From assembly GCF_003477525.1 (NCBI RefSeq), contig NZ_QUDO01000014.1, positions 1-64,000 of the forward strand: 64,000 bases of DNA, given 5' to 3'. Position numbers and translations under genes: made by a program. This document shows positions 36,867 to 47,576 of this stretch, in pieces. Origin of the DNA: Ruminococcus sp. AF41-9 (GTDB lineage: Bacteria; Bacillota; Clostridia; Lachnospirales; Lachnospiraceae). Every line of letters begins with the position of its first letter. Within the stretch, counting starts at the first letter, position 1. The notes beneath the pieces are model-generated. The model did no database searches. It saw only the letters and a program-made list of their open reading frames with translations, and was not told the origin of the DNA.

Positions 36867-37422
36867 AACGATCACAAAGCATAAATTACTGGTGATGCAC
36901 TATTGCTTTCGTGCAGGACTGTACAGACAGGGACTGCTGCATGATCTGTCTAAATATTCTCCGGTGGAATTTCTGGTAGGATGTAAGTACTATCAGGGGG
37001 ACAGAAGCCCGAATAATGCGGAGAGAGAGGATACAGGACTGTCGAAATCCTGGCTGCATCATAAGGGAAGAAACAGGCATCACTTTGAATACTGGATTGA
37101 TTATGTGCCGGGAGATGAGCACATTATCAATGGAGTGCCGATGCCGCGGCGTTATATTGCGGAGATGGTGATGGACCGCATCAGTGCATCCAGAAATTAT
37201 CTGGGAGATCAGTATGATCAGTCTCAGCCGTTGGAATATTTTATGAAGAGCAAGGAAAAGCTCTGGTTTATCCATCCGAAGACGAAAAGGGATCTGGAGG
37301 GACTTCTGCGTATTCTGAATGACCACGGAGAGGAAGTGCTGATTTCCTATATAAAGAACGTTTATCTGAAAAAGGATAAGCTGGAGAAAAGAAAAAAATA
37401 TACCGGAAATGGAAAAAAATGA
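36841..37422 (+). CDS. DUF5662-family protein
   Basis: 193 residues with 'HDLSKYSPVEF' and 'WLHHKGRNRHHFEYWIDY', the conserved His/Asp-rich core of DUF5662, which resembles an HD-type metal site. Start at ATG 36841, or 36844, inside the end of the GH13-like gene (26-bp overlap), which suggests coupled translation. Soluble, highly basic C-terminus. The function is not known to me. Confidence 0.8.
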   Translation: MMHPWKHFKTITKHKLLVMHYCFRAGLYRQGLLHDLSKYSPVEFLVGCKYYQGDRSPNNAEREDTGLSKSWLHHKGRNRHHFEYWIDYVPGDEHIINGVPMPRRYIAEMVMDRISASRNYLGDQYDQSQPLEYFMKSKEKLWFIHPKTKRDLEGLLRILNDHGEEVLISYIKNVYLKKDKLEKRKKYTGNGKK

Positions 37423-37456
37423 GAAATACACTTGTGTGATGCACAGGTAATGTGGT

Positions 37457-37496
37457 AAAGTAACCAAGTACGAAGCAGGTGCCTGGTTACTTTTTT
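37457..37496 (+). terminator. Terminator after the DUF5662 gene
   Basis: Stem AAGTAACCAAG with CTGGTTACTT and a run of six T, 35 nt past the stop. Confidence 0.85.
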
Positions 37497-37608
37497 CATT
37501 TTTATGCATCCGTGAGGAAATGCAGATATCAGGTTCTGCTGACAGCAATTTCGGTATTTCCCGGAATTGTTATCGATATACAACGATAGAAAAGAAGGAG
37601 GAAAAAAA

Positions 37609-39147
37609 TTGAGTGGTACAACAATGATCATATTGTCCGCATTTGTGGTTTATCTGTTATTTATGATAGTCATTGGTGTGGTTTATATGAAAAAAACAAA
37701 CAGCTCGGAAGATTATTTCCTGGGCGGACGTGGCCTGAATGCCTGGGTTGCTGCTCTTTCAGCGCAGGCTTCTGATATGAGTGGATGGCTTCTGATGGGG
37801 CTTCCGGGAGCGATTTATTCTCTTGGAACCGGACAGATCTGGATCGCAGTCGGTCTGTTTATCGGAACAGTATTAAACTGGGTCTGTATTTCACACAGAC
37901 TTCGTAAATATACGATCGCAGCGAATAATTCCCTTACAATCCCGGCATTTCTGGAGAACAGATTTCAGGATAAGAAGAGGATTCTGTTATTGCTTTCATC
38001 TATTGTGATCGTAATCTTTTTCCTGGTGTATACAGCTTCTGCCCTGGCAGCAGGAGGTAAGCTGTTTAATACCGTGTTTGGAATTGATTATCATATTGCG
38101 CTGGCAATCGGTGCGGCTGTTATTCTCTGCTATACTTTTATGGGTGGATTTATGGCTGTGTGTGTAACTGACTTTGTGCAGGGTACCCTGATGCTGATCG
38201 GTCTGCTGATCGTTCCACTGGTTGCTTATTTTACATTAAGCGGTAATCTTGGAGATCTTCTGACACAGAGTGGTGCACCGGGAGGTGCGGCGGCTTTCCT
38301 GAATCCTTTTGAGAACGGGGAACGCCCATATACATTTATTGAGATTTTTTCCCAGCTTGCGTGGGGACTTGGTTATTGTGGAATGCCTCATATTCTGACC
38401 CGTTTTATGGCGGTTAAGAGTGAGAAGGAGTTAAAGAAATCCAGTGTGATCGCGATTGTTTGGGATATTCTTTCTCTGACAGCAGCATGTTTTATCGGTG
38501 TTGTGGGACGTGCTTATCTGCTTCCGGCTGTACTGGGAGAAGAAGGAGCATCCTCAGCAGAGAGTGTATTTATCGAGATGATCAATAAGCTGTTTTCCGC
38601 AGATCTGGCTCTGCCGTTTATCGGAGGAATTTTCCTCTGCGGTATCCTGGCGGCAATCATGTCTACTGCCGATTCTCAGCTTCTGGTAACAGCGTCTGCA
38701 GCTTCTGAGGATTTATATCATCAGTTTATCAAGAAAGATGCGGATTCCAAAGAAATCCTGATGGTTGCGAGAGTGACTGTTATTGCAGTTTCTGTAGTGG
38801 CTTTTGCCATTGCATGGAACCCGAACAGCAGTATCATGGGTCTGGTATCCAATGCCTGGGCTGGTCTTGGTTCCGCGTTTGGACCGACGGTGGTGATGGC
38901 ATTGTTCTGGAGAAGAACGAATCTTGCCGGTGCAGTTGCAGGTATCATTTCCGGTGGTCTGACTGTAATTATCTGGGATTATATTCCGCTTGTGGCAGGT
39001 CAGACACTTGGTTCTTATACAGGACTTTATTCTCTGGCAGTTGGTTTCGCCGTGAGCCTGATCATGATCATCGTTTTCAGCCTTGCAACCAAAGAGCCGT
39101 CCAAAGAGATCACAGATGTGTTTGACAAGGTGGCAGGAAAGAACTAA
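37609..39147 (+). CDS. putP: Sodium/proline symporter (SSS family)
   Basis: I chose TTG 37609 because AAGGAGG sits 8 nt ahead; the protein is then 512 residues, normal for PutP. About 13 hydrophobic segments. Family signatures include 'SSEDYFLGGRGLNAWVAALS', 'ASDMSGWLLMGLPGAIY', 'LGYCGMPHILTRFMAVKS' and 'GILAAIMSTADSQLLVTASA', the last containing the Na+-binding Ser/Thr helix. It imports proline with sodium at the cell membrane. It stands as a single transcription unit between two terminators. Confidence 0.93.
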   Translation: MSGTTMIILSAFVVYLLFMIVIGVVYMKKTNSSEDYFLGGRGLNAWVAALSAQASDMSGWLLMGLPGAIYSLGTGQIWIAVGLFIGTVLNWVCISHRLRKYTIAANNSLTIPAFLENRFQDKKRILLLLSSIVIVIFFLVYTASALAAGGKLFNTVFGIDYHIALAIGAAVILCYTFMGGFMAVCVTDFVQGTLMLIGLLIVPLVAYFTLSGNLGDLLTQSGAPGGAAAFLNPFENGERPYTFIEIFSQLAWGLGYCGMPHILTRFMAVKSEKELKKSSVIAIVWDILSLTAACFIGVVGRAYLLPAVLGEEGASSAESVFIEMINKLFSADLALPFIGGIFLCGILAAIMSTADSQLLVTASAASEDLYHQFIKKDADSKEILMVARVTVIAVSVVAFAIAWNPNSSIMGLVSNAWAGLGSAFGPTVVMALFWRRTNLAGAVAGIISGGLTVIIWDYIPLVAGQTLGSYTGLYSLAVGFAVSLIMIIVFSLATKEPSKEITDVFDKVAGKN

Positions 39148-39251
39148 GAAAGAACTGACAGTGGTCAGCAGGTCATCTGCCGGAACACGGAGTGAGCAGT
39201 AATAATACAAAATAATAAAGACTATCTATTTCTGGATGAATTTGTTATAAT

Positions 39252-39283
39252 AGCAGTAGCGCAAAAAGCGTTACTGCTTTTTT
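39252..39283 (+). terminator. Terminator after putP
   Basis: Stem AGCAGTAGCGC with GCGTTACTGCT (one G-T pair) and a run of T. A stretch just before it (about 39180-39203, CGGAACACGGAGTGAGCAGT) resembles the right end of the 60-bp repeat family. Confidence 0.8.
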
Positions 39284-39393
39284 ACTGATAAAACTGTGAG
39301 GCAGTTATCTGGTATAAAGGTGGCAGCGAAGCGGATGCTTTTATCCGTTTGACTTAATATATGGCATAAATCTAGAAAAAGAAGGTGTCGGAC

Positions 39394-40509
39394 ATGAAGA
39401 AATATGATTATTTAATCGTGGGAGCAGGTCTTTTTGGTGCAGTGTTTGCGCATGAGGCTTCCAGACGGGGGAAAACATGCCTGGTGATCGATAAGAGAAA
39501 TCACATTGGCGGAAATATTTATACGGAGGAAGTGGAGGGAATCCAGGTGCACAGATATGGTGCGCATATTTTCCATACTTCCAGAAAGCAGGTCTGGGAC
39601 TATATCAATCAGTTTGCAGAATTTAATCATTTTGTGAATTCACCGATCGCAATTTATAAAGATGAATTGTACAATCTGCCTTTTAATATGAATACGTTCC
39701 ATCAGCTCTGGGGAGTGAAGACTCCGGCAGAAGCGAAGGCAAAGATTCAGGAGCAGATTTCCAGGATGCATATCACACATCCGAAGAATCTGGAGGAACA
39801 GGCACTTGCACTGGTGGGACAGGATGTCTATGAGAAACTGGTGGAAGGATACACAAGAAAGCAGTGGGGAAGAGAATGCAAGGATCTTCCTTCCTTTATC
39901 ATAAAAAGACTTCCTTTGCGTTATACTTATGATAATAATTATTTTAAAGATCCTTATCAGGGAATCCCGAAGGGCGGCTATACCCGTATTATCAAGAAAC
40001 TTCTGGAAGGAGTTCAGGTTTGCCTGAATACGGATTTCTTTGCGAACAGAGAGGAACTGACTGCACAGGCAGATAAGGTTCTGTTTACCGGTATGATCGA
40101 TCAGTTTTATGATTACTGTTACGGAGAACTGGAGTACCGCTCTCTGAGATTTGAGACAGAAGTGCTGGAGATGGGTAATTATCAGGGAAATGCAGTTGTC
40201 AACTATACGGACTATGAAGTTCCTTATACCAGAATTATCGAGCATAAGCATTTTGAATTTGGCACTCAGCCGAAGACCGTGATCACCAGAGAGTATCCGG
40301 CAGCGTGGGAGAAAGGCAAGGAGCCGTACTATCCGGTCAATGATCCGAAGAACAGCGAACTGTTTGACAAATATGAACGCCGCGCACTGGAAGAGAAGAA
40401 TGTACTCTTTGGCGGAAGACTTGGTATGTACCGCTACATGGATATGGATCAGGTGATCGAGGAAGCGCTTGCACTGGCTGAGACAGAACTGACTTATGAG
40501 GAACCGTAA
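39394..40509 (+). CDS. glf: UDP-galactopyranose mutase
   Basis: The ATG at 39394 is favoured by AGAAGG 8 nt ahead; the GTG at 39385 is less likely. 371 residues. FAD-binding DYLIVGAGLFG at the start, 'NHIGGNIYTEEVEGIQVHRY' and 'GAHIFHT', 'EGYTRKQWGRECKDLPSFII', 'PKGGYTRIIKKLL', and 'NVLFGGRLGMYRYMDMDQVI' are diagnostic. It converts UDP-galactopyranose to UDP-galactofuranose for surface glycans. No glycan-assembly cluster is adjacent; a DUF6553-like gene follows by 15 bp. Confidence 0.95.
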   Translation: MKKYDYLIVGAGLFGAVFAHEASRRGKTCLVIDKRNHIGGNIYTEEVEGIQVHRYGAHIFHTSRKQVWDYINQFAEFNHFVNSPIAIYKDELYNLPFNMNTFHQLWGVKTPAEAKAKIQEQISRMHITHPKNLEEQALALVGQDVYEKLVEGYTRKQWGRECKDLPSFIIKRLPLRYTYDNNYFKDPYQGIPKGGYTRIIKKLLEGVQVCLNTDFFANREELTAQADKVLFTGMIDQFYDYCYGELEYRSLRFETEVLEMGNYQGNAVVNYTDYEVPYTRIIEHKHFEFGTQPKTVITREYPAAWEKGKEPYYPVNDPKNSELFDKYERRALEEKNVLFGGRLGMYRYMDMDQVIEEALALAETELTYEEP

Positions 40510-40524
40510 AGAAAGGGATAAAAC

Positions 40525-41109
40525 ATGACAGATACTCCGACAATCGCTCTTTACTACAGAGAGCATGACCCGCTGAAAAGAAAAATGTTTCTGGAACAGT
40601 CTATTGCAGCAGGTGAGGATGAAGAGGCAAATGCCATCAGAAAGGAATTATGGGAGCTGCGTTATCAGGGACGCACGGAATCCGGTTCGGATACTCCGGC
40701 AGACGGATATATGGCTCTCTGGATGGCGATGGAATTTAACAAAGGTGCATCCGGAAGATTTTTCGGTGCGAAGGGAGCGCGCAAGGAGATCGTAAAGAAT
40801 CTGGAGAAACTGAAATTCAAAGAGTTTCAGGAGAAAAGTGATCTTCACAGAGAGCTCCTTTACAGAGAATGCTGCCATATGGTTAAAACCTATATGGAAC
40901 TTTGCGAGAAAGACAAGACATACAATACCACTTTATGCGGAATTGTTCCGATCAGTGAAAAGACTGCAAAGAATAAGCTTCAGACTGATATCTATGAGAC
41001 TGCGGTGGTACTTCCGGGAAACATTAATATGGTGGAAGAACTGGCGATCATCACAGAAGCAGCGAAAGAAGCTTATGAGGCTCATTTTCCGGGTGAGGGT
41101 GGAATCTGA
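40525..41109 (+). CDS. Uncharacterised protein, DUF6553-like
   Basis: 194 residues, soluble and mainly helical by composition. 'YYREHDPLKRKMFLEQSIAA', 'DGYMALWMAMEF' and a Lys/Glu-rich middle resemble the Lachnospiraceae family DUF6553; the name is from memory and should be treated as tentative. It starts after GAAAGGG, 15 bp behind glf, and the M16 protease follows 56 bp later, so all three may share a transcript. I cannot assign a function. Confidence 0.6.
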   Translation: MTDTPTIALYYREHDPLKRKMFLEQSIAAGEDEEANAIRKELWELRYQGRTESGSDTPADGYMALWMAMEFNKGASGRFFGAKGARKEIVKNLEKLKFKEFQEKSDLHRELLYRECCHMVKTYMELCEKDKTYNTTLCGIVPISEKTAKNKLQTDIYETAVVLPGNINMVEELAIITEAAKEAYEAHFPGEGGI

Positions 41110-41165
41110 AAAAAGATTTCCGGGCACGGAGAAAACAGTAACAAAAAACTGACTTGGAGGAAAAC

Positions 41166-44090
41166 ATGAACAAAGACAATTTGACAGCTTATGAAGTTGT
41201 GACAGAAGAAGAACTGACAGACATCCATTCCAGAGGCTGGCTTCTGCGTCATAAGAAAACCGGTGCAAGAGTTATGCTGATCGAGAATGAGGATGAGAAT
41301 AAAGTATTTAACATTGCATTCCGGACGCCGCCTAAGGACAGTACCGGTGTGGCACATATTCTGGAGCACAGTGTACTCTGTGGATCTAAGGAATTTCCGT
41401 TAAAAGATCCTTTTGTGGAACTGGTAAAAGGTTCTCTGAATACGTTCCTGAATGCCATGACTTATCCGGACAAGACCTGCTATCCTGTGGCAAGCTGTAA
41501 TGATCAGGATTTCCAGAATCTGATGCATGTGTATCTGGATGCGGTATTTTATCCGGACATCTATAAGAGAGAAGAGATTTTCCGTCAGGAAGGATGGAAT
41601 TACCATCTGGAGCAGCCAGAAGGACCACTGAAATATAATGGTGTGGTATATAACGAAATGAAAGGTGCATTTTCTTCCCCGGACGAGGTTCTGGAGCGTG
41701 AGATCATGAACCATCTGTTCCCGGATACCACTTATGGCTGTGAATCCGGTGGTGACCCGAAGAATATTCCGGATTTAAGTTATGAGAATTTCCTGAATTT
41801 CCACAGAACTTACTATCATCCGTCCAACAGTTATATCTACCTGTATGGAAACATGGATATGGAGGAGAAACTGGCATTTCTGGATGAGCATTATCTGTCC
41901 CATTTTGATTATCTGGATGTGGATTCCACGATCCAGGAGCAGAAGGCATTTGAGAGCTGCCAGGATGTGAGACTGGAGTATCCGGTGGCTGAGAATGAAG
42001 GCGAGGAAGACAACACTTATCTTTCCTACAATATGGTTGCCGGAAATGCCGTGGACAGTCAGATGGCGATGGCATTTGAAGTGCTGGACTATGCACTGTT
42101 AAGCGCACCGGGAGCACCGCTGAAACAGGCACTTCTGGATGCAAAGATTGGTAAGGATATCTATGGATCCTATGATGACGGAATCCTTCAGCCGTATTTT
42201 ACCATTGTGGCAAAAGGCTCCAATCCGGATAAAAAAGAGCAGTTTGTGTCTGTGATCAGACAGGTGCTTGGAGATATCGTAAAGAATGGTATTGACCAGA
42301 AAGCTGTGGAAGCGGGAATCAATTACTTTGAATTCCGTTACCGTGAAGCGGATTTCTCTTCTTATCCGAAGGGGCTGATGTACAGTCTGGATATTCTGGG
42401 AGACTGGCTTTATGAGGAAGCGCATCCGTTTGCACAGGTACAGCAGCTTGCAGTGTTTGAAAACCTGAAAAAGGCAGTGAAGGAAGGTTATTTCGAAGAA
42501 CTGATCCGCAAATATCTGCTGGAAAATCCGCATGGCTGTGTCCTGACTCTTCTGCCGAAGAAAGGTCTGGCAGCACAGAGAGAGAAAGAACTGGAAGAGA
42601 AACTGGAAGCCTACAGAAGCAGTCTTTCTGATGAAGAACTGAACGCAATGGTGGAGAGAACCAAAGCACTGGAAGCTTATCAGGAAGCAGAGGAAGATCC
42701 GGAAGCTCTGAAGTGCATTCCGATGTTGAAGAGAAGTGACATTAAGAAAGAGGCAGGAACGTTTGTCAATGAGGAACTGTCCGTGGATGACAGCCTGTTC
42801 CTGTATCATGATGTATGCACCAATGGAATCGGATATGTGGATCTGATGTTTAAGACAGACAGCATCGCACCGGAACAGATTCCTTATCTTGGCCTGCTGA
42901 AATCTGTGCTTGGCTATGTGGATACAGAACATTACACTTATGGCGAACTTTTCAATGAGATCAATGCCAGCACCGGCGGTATTAACTGTGGAGTGGAAGT
43001 CTTTGACAGAGCAGATTCCACAGATGCGTTCCAGGCAATGTTTTCTGTGAGAGGAAAAGCCCTCTATCCGAAGCTGGACTTCCTGTTTGAGATGGTGGAG
43101 GAGATTTTAAATACCTCTAAACTGGATGATACCAAGCGCCTCTATGAGATCATTGCCGCTGTGAAATCCCGTGCACAGGTCAGCCTGACAGGTGCCGGAC
43201 ATTCTACCGCAGTGCTCAGATCAACGGCTTATTCTTCTTCTATGGCAGCTTTCCAGGATGAGATGGCAGGAATCGGATATTATCAGTTTATTGAGAAACT
43301 GGAGAAAGATTTTGACCAGAGAAAAGAAGAAACTGTGAAAGAACTCCGCAAACTTATGAAGGAAATCCTCAGACCGGAGAACTTTATGATCAGTTATACA
43401 GGTGAGAGAGAATCTCTGGAGACTGTGAAAAAGCTGGCTGCTTCTGTGAAAGCCGGATTGTGTACAGAGCCTGTGGAAAAATCTCAGGAAAAACTGATCT
43501 GCGTAAAGAAAAACGAAGGATTCAAGACTTCCGGACAGGTACAGTATGTGGCTCAGACCGGAAACTTTAAGAAAAAAGGTCTGGAATATACCGGAGCACT
43601 GGAGATTCTGAAAGTAATTTTAAGTTATGATTATCTGTGGATCAATCTGCGTGTGAAAGGCGGCGCTTATGGCTGCATGAGCGGATTCAAGAGAAACGGA
43701 GAGAGCTATCTGGTATCTTACCGTGATCCGCATCTGAAACGTACTCTGGACGTATATAAGGGAATCCCGGACTATATCAGAAACTTCCAGGCAGACGAAC
43801 GTGACATGACCAAATATGTGATCGGAACCATCAGCGGCAAAGATGTTCCGAAGACACCACAGATGAAGGGTGCTGTTTCCAAGAATGCTTATTTTTGCGG
43901 TGTGACAGAAGAAATGATCCAGAAAGAGAGAGATCAGATCCTGAATGCTTCTGTGGAAGACATCCATGCGCTGGCAGAGATCATTGAGGCTGTTCTTGCA
44001 GCAGACCAGATCTGCGTTGTGGGAAGCGAAAGCAAGGTATCAGAGGCTTCTGATGTGTTAATGGAAGTGAAGTCATTGATTAACTGCTAA
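41166..44090 (+). CDS. M16C-family metalloprotease (presequence-protease/insulinase type)
   Basis: Start at ATG 41166 with TTGGAGG ahead; 974 residues. The inverted zinc motif HILEH is at residues 64-68, with 'YNEMKGAFSSPDEVLE' supplying the distal Glu around residue 165. The double-length architecture with two homologous halves, and 'RVKGGAYGCMSGF' in the second half (substrate-binding Arg/Tyr), fits the M16C group such as PreP. It probably degrades peptides in the cytoplasm, as there is no signal sequence. The gene is intact. Confidence 0.93.
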   Translation: MNKDNLTAYEVVTEEELTDIHSRGWLLRHKKTGARVMLIENEDENKVFNIAFRTPPKDSTGVAHILEHSVLCGSKEFPLKDPFVELVKGSLNTFLNAMTYPDKTCYPVASCNDQDFQNLMHVYLDAVFYPDIYKREEIFRQEGWNYHLEQPEGPLKYNGVVYNEMKGAFSSPDEVLEREIMNHLFPDTTYGCESGGDPKNIPDLSYENFLNFHRTYYHPSNSYIYLYGNMDMEEKLAFLDEHYLSHFDYLDVDSTIQEQKAFESCQDVRLEYPVAENEGEEDNTYLSYNMVAGNAVDSQMAMAFEVLDYALLSAPGAPLKQALLDAKIGKDIYGSYDDGILQPYFTIVAKGSNPDKKEQFVSVIRQVLGDIVKNGIDQKAVEAGINYFEFRYREADFSSYPKGLMYSLDILGDWLYEEAHPFAQVQQLAVFENLKKAVKEGYFEELIRKYLLENPHGCVLTLLPKKGLAAQREKELEEKLEAYRSSLSDEELNAMVERTKALEAYQEAEEDPEALKCIPMLKRSDIKKEAGTFVNEELSVDDSLFLYHDVCTNGIGYVDLMFKTDSIAPEQIPYLGLLKSVLGYVDTEHYTYGELFNEINASTGGINCGVEVFDRADSTDAFQAMFSVRGKALYPKLDFLFEMVEEILNTSKLDDTKRLYEIIAAVKSRAQVSLTGAGHSTAVLRSTAYSSSMAAFQDEMAGIGYYQFIEKLEKDFDQRKEETVKELRKLMKEILRPENFMISYTGERESLETVKKLAASVKAGLCTEPVEKSQEKLICVKKNEGFKTSGQVQYVAQTGNFKKKGLEYTGALEILKVILSYDYLWINLRVKGGAYGCMSGFKRNGESYLVSYRDPHLKRTLDVYKGIPDYIRNFQADERDMTKYVIGTISGKDVPKTPQMKGAVSKNAYFCGVTEEMIQKERDQILNASVEDIHALAEIIEAVLAADQICVVGSESKVSEASDVLMEVKSLINC

Positions 44091-44235
44091 AGAGAATAGA
44101 AATATGATGGGAATTGCGGGGAGCGTTTTACAGCGAAGCAATTTACAGATATGGTGTCAGGGAAATGTTTTCCCTGATACCGTATCATACTGATATTCAT
44201 ATGATTTGAGAAAAAACTGGTAAGGAAAAATAAGA

Positions 44236-45144
44236 ATGAATGAAAATTTTAAATCCGGATTTGTAGCGATCATCGGACGTCCGAATGTAGGAAAATCCAC
44301 ACTGATGAATCATCTGATCGGACAGAAGATCGCAATCACATCCAAGAAACCACAGACAACCAGAAACCGTATTCAGACTGTGTATACCTGCGAGGAGGGG
44401 CAGATCGTATTCCTTGATACTCCGGGTATCCATAAGGCAAAGAACAAACTTGGTGAATACATGGTTCAGGTGGCAGAAAGAACGTTAAAAGAAGTAGATG
44501 CCATTATGTGGCTGGTAGAGCCGAGTACTTTTATCGGGGCAGGAGAGCGTCACATCGCAGAACAGCTTCAGAATATCGGAGTTCCGGTAATCCTGATCAT
44601 CAATAAGATTGATACGGTTTCCAAAGAGGAAATCCTTCCGGCAATCGATACCTACCGTAAAGTGTGTGATTTCGCGGAGATCATTCCGTGTTCTGCACTG
44701 CGCGGACAGAATACGCAGGATATTATCGGATGTATTCTGAAATATCTGCCGTATGGTCCTATGTTCTATGATGAAGATACTGTAACAGACCAGCCACAGC
44801 GTCAGATCGTAGCAGAAGTGATCCGTGAGAAGGCTCTTCATGCACTGGATGCAGAGATTCCGCATGGAATCGCAGTTGCCATTGACCAGATGAAAACACG
44901 CCCGGGCAAAAAGCCGATCGTGGATATTGACGCGACGATCATCTGTGAGAGAGAATCCCATAAAGGAATCATCATCGGCAAACAGGGGGCCATGTTAAAG
45001 AAGATCGGCAGCAATGCCCGCTATGAGATCGAGCGTATGCTGGAATCCAAAGTAAACCTGAAACTCTGGGTAAAAGTCAAGAAAGACTGGAGAGACAGTG
45101 ATTTCCTGATCAAGAACTTTGGATATGATAAAAAAGAAATCTGA
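44236..45144 (+). CDS. era: GTPase Era
   Basis: 302 residues. G1 GRPNVGKST, G2 TTRNR, G3 DTPG, G4 NKID, and a C-terminal KH domain with 'IIIGKQGAMLKKIGSNARYE', which binds the 3' end of 16S rRNA. Era helps assemble the 30S subunit. It is directly followed by recO, the usual Firmicute pairing. A stem with arms around TCAGGGAAA/TTTTCCCTGA sits at about 44157-44181 in the gap before it. Confidence 0.97.
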   Translation: MNENFKSGFVAIIGRPNVGKSTLMNHLIGQKIAITSKKPQTTRNRIQTVYTCEEGQIVFLDTPGIHKAKNKLGEYMVQVAERTLKEVDAIMWLVEPSTFIGAGERHIAEQLQNIGVPVILIINKIDTVSKEEILPAIDTYRKVCDFAEIIPCSALRGQNTQDIIGCILKYLPYGPMFYDEDTVTDQPQRQIVAEVIREKALHALDAEIPHGIAVAIDQMKTRPGKKPIVDIDATIICERESHKGIIIGKQGAMLKKIGSNARYEIERMLESKVNLKLWVKVKKDWRDSDFLIKNFGYDKKEI

Positions 45145-45194
45145 TGAATCAGAAGATATTGATGTTGTAAGAAATAAATGAGCAGGAGAGAATA

Positions 45195-45947
45195 ATGAGT
45201 GATTTGATAACAGTGCAGGGAGTGGTGCTTTCTGCCATGCCTGTCGGGGAATATGATAAGCGGATCGTGCTTCTCACCAGAGAAAGGGGAAAGATTTCCG
45301 CGTTTGCAAAGGGAGCCCGCCGCCCGAACAGTCCGTTTCTGGCAGCAGCGAATCCGTTTGTGTTTGGTACGTTTACCCTCTATGAGGGGCGTTCCAGCTA
45401 TAATCTGAATCAGGTATCGATCACTCATCATTTCGTGGAACTGGCGACGAAACAGCCGGGAATTTATTATGGGTATTATTTCCTGGAACTGGCGGACTAT
45501 TTCGGTCAGGAGGGGACGGATGAGAAAGAATCCATGAATCTCCTGTATGTGACAGTGAAGGCGCTGCTGAATCCGCATATAGAAGACCGGCTGGTGCGTT
45601 GTATTTTTGAGCTTCGCATGATGGCAGCCCAGGGACTCTGCCCTTCGTTGTTTTACTGTGCCTGCTGCGGCAGGGAGCCACAAGAGGGGGAAGATCTGTT
45701 CTTTTCTCAGGCGAGTAACGGGATTCTGGATAAGCGCTGTCTGGGTCCGGGCAAAGATGCCAGAAGGATTTCCGCTCCTGCCCTGTATGCCATGCAGTAT
45801 ATTGTGACCGCCTCTCTGGGGAAGCTTTATACGTTTACTGTGACAGATGAGGTGCTGCATGAACTGGAGAAGCACATACATACCTACATTGCCGCAAACA
45901 CGGAAAAACGCTTCAAAAGTCTGGAAATTCTGGAAATAATGAGTTGA
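45195..45947 (+). CDS. recO: DNA repair protein RecO
   Basis: 250 residues. An N-terminal OB-fold region ([20 protein letters not shown]) and the RecO helical part follow. 'CACCGREP...SNGILDKRC' is a zinc-binding cysteine cluster. RecO loads RecA with RecFR during recombinational repair. It starts 50 bp after era with CAGGAGAG, so the two are likely cotranscribed. A separate promoter for glyS begins 7 bp after its stop. Confidence 0.95.
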   Translation: MSDLITVQGVVLSAMPVGEYDKRIVLLTRERGKISAFAKGARRPNSPFLAAANPFVFGTFTLYEGRSSYNLNQVSITHHFVELATKQPGIYYGYYFLELADYFGQEGTDEKESMNLLYVTVKALLNPHIEDRLVRCIFELRMMAAQGLCPSLFYCACCGREPQEGEDLFFSQASNGILDKRCLGPGKDARRISAPALYAMQYIVTASLGKLYTFTVTDEVLHELEKHIHTYIAANTEKRFKSLEILEIMS

Positions 45948-45953
45948 GATACC

Positions 45954-45982
45954 TTGAAAAAGCGCACGGATACGGTTATAAT
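45954..45982 (+). promoter_or_regulatory. Sigma-A promoter of glyS
   Basis: TTGAAA at 45954-45959, a 17-bp spacer and consensus TATAAT at 45977-45982, 69 bp before the glyS start. The leader is too short for a T-box and carries none. Confidence 0.75.
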
Positions 45983-46051
45983 AGCTGTATTCAGGAAGCC
46001 GGAATCGGGCTTTCAGGGAATTTGATAAAAAAGAACGAGGAGAAAATAGTC

Positions 46052-47446
46052 ATGGAAAAAACAATGGACAAGATCATAGCTCTGGCAAAAGCAAGAGGAT
46101 TTGTTTACCCGGGTTCTGAAATTTATGGCGGTCTTGCAAATACATGGGATTATGGTAATCTCGGTGTAGAATTAAAAAATAATGTAAAACGTGCATGGTG
46201 GCAGAAATTCATCCAGGAATCCCCATACAACGTAGGCGTTGACTGTGCGATCCTGATGAATCCGCAGACATGGGTGGCATCCGGACATCTGGGAAGCTTC
46301 TCTGACCCGTTGATGGACTGTAAAGAATGTCACGAACGTTTCCGTGCAGATAAGATCATCGAAGACTTCAGCCAGGAGAACGGCATTGAGCTGGAGAGTT
46401 CCGTTGATGGATGGTCACAGGAAGAAATGATGAACTTCATCAAAGATCACAATGTACCGTGTCCTACCTGTGGCAAACATAACTTTACAGACATCCGTCA
46501 GTTCAACCTGATGTTCAAGACATTCCAGGGTGTTACAGAGGATGCGAAGAATACTGTATATTTAAGACCTGAGACAGCACAGGGTATTTTCGTTAACTTC
46601 AAGAATGTTCAGAGAACATCCCGTAAGAAAATTCCGTTTGGTATCGGTCAGATCGGTAAATCCTTCCGTAACGAGATCACACCGGGCAACTTTACTTTCC
46701 GTACCCGTGAGTTCGAGCAGATGGAACTTGAATTCTTCTGTGAGCCGGATACAGACCTTGAGTGGTTTGCATACTGGAAGAGCTTCTGCCTGAACTGGTT
46801 ACATTCTCTCGGACTGAAAGATGAAGAAGTTCGTTATCGTGATCATGATGCAGAAGAGTTAAGCTTCTACAGCAAGGCTACTACAGACGTAGAGTTCCTG
46901 TTCCCGTTCGGATGGGGCGAACTGTGGGGAATCGCTGACAGAACAGATTATGACCTGACACAGCATCAGAACGTATCCGGACAGGATCTGACATACTTTG
47001 ATGATGAGAAGAAACAGAAATATATTCCATATGTAATTGAGCCGTCACTGGGAGCTGACCGTGTGGTACTTGCATTCCTGTGCAGTGCATATGATGAAGA
47101 AGTTCTGGATGCAGAGAAGAATGACGTTCGTACAGTTCTTCATTTCCATCCGGCACTTGCACCTGTTAAGATCGGTGTGCTTCCACTTTCCAAGAAGCTC
47201 AACGAAGGTGCAGAGAAGATTTATCAGCAGTTAAGCAAGAAATACAACTGTGAATATGATGACCGTGGAAACATCGGTAAACGTTACAGAAGACAGGATG
47301 AGATCGGTACTCCGTTCTGCGTAACATACGATTTCGAATCTGAGAACGATGGAGCAGTTACTATCCGTGACCGTGATACCATGGAGCAGGTTCGTGTGAA
47401 GATTGATGAACTGGATGCATACTTTGCAGATAAGTTTACATTCTAA
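46052..47446 (+). CDS. glyS: Glycine-tRNA ligase, dimeric (GlyQS/GRS1) type
   Basis: I chose ATG 46052 ([20 protein letters not shown]) after CGAGGAG; 464 residues. Class II aminoacyl-tRNA synthetase with '[15 protein letters not shown]' near the start, a zinc-like Cys pattern (CKEC, CPTC), motif 2 '[20 protein letters not shown]' and motif 3 '[13 protein letters not shown]'. The C-terminal anticodon-binding domain ends it. This is the single-chain type used by many Firmicutes rather than the alpha2beta2 enzyme. Confidence 0.96.
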   Translation: MEKTMDKIIALAKARGFVYPGSEIYGGLANTWDYGNLGVELKNNVKRAWWQKFIQESPYNVGVDCAILMNPQTWVASGHLGSFSDPLMDCKECHERFRADKIIEDFSQENGIELESSVDGWSQEEMMNFIKDHNVPCPTCGKHNFTDIRQFNLMFKTFQGVTEDAKNTVYLRPETAQGIFVNFKNVQRTSRKKIPFGIGQIGKSFRNEITPGNFTFRTREFEQMELEFFCEPDTDLEWFAYWKSFCLNWLHSLGLKDEEVRYRDHDAEELSFYSKATTDVEFLFPFGWGELWGIADRTDYDLTQHQNVSGQDLTYFDDEKKQKYIPYVIEPSLGADRVVLAFLCSAYDEEVLDAEKNDVRTVLHFHPALAPVKIGVLPLSKKLNEGAEKIYQQLSKKYNCEYDDRGNIGKRYRRQDEIGTPFCVTYDFESENDGAVTIRDRDTMEQVRVKIDELDAYFADKFTF

Positions 47447-47484
47447 GTCAGCTAAAAATGTTTGAAAAATAGGATATTAATATA

Positions 47485-47543
47485 AGACAAAGGTGTCGTT
47501 GGATCATTGAAAAATGATGGTTAACGGCACTTTTGTCTTTTTT
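47485..47543 (+). terminator. Terminator after glyS
   Basis: A long stem, AGACAAAGGTGTCGTTGGATCATT with AATGATGGTTAACGGCACTTTTGTCT, broken by a few mismatches and followed by TTTTT. Confidence 0.8.
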
Positions 47544-47576
47544 ACTGAATGAAGATGAAAAATATCTGGATGACTT

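Noticed and set aside
45948..46051. Glycine T-box before glyS
   Set aside because: Only about 70 nt of leader follows the promoter and no T-box sequence is present.
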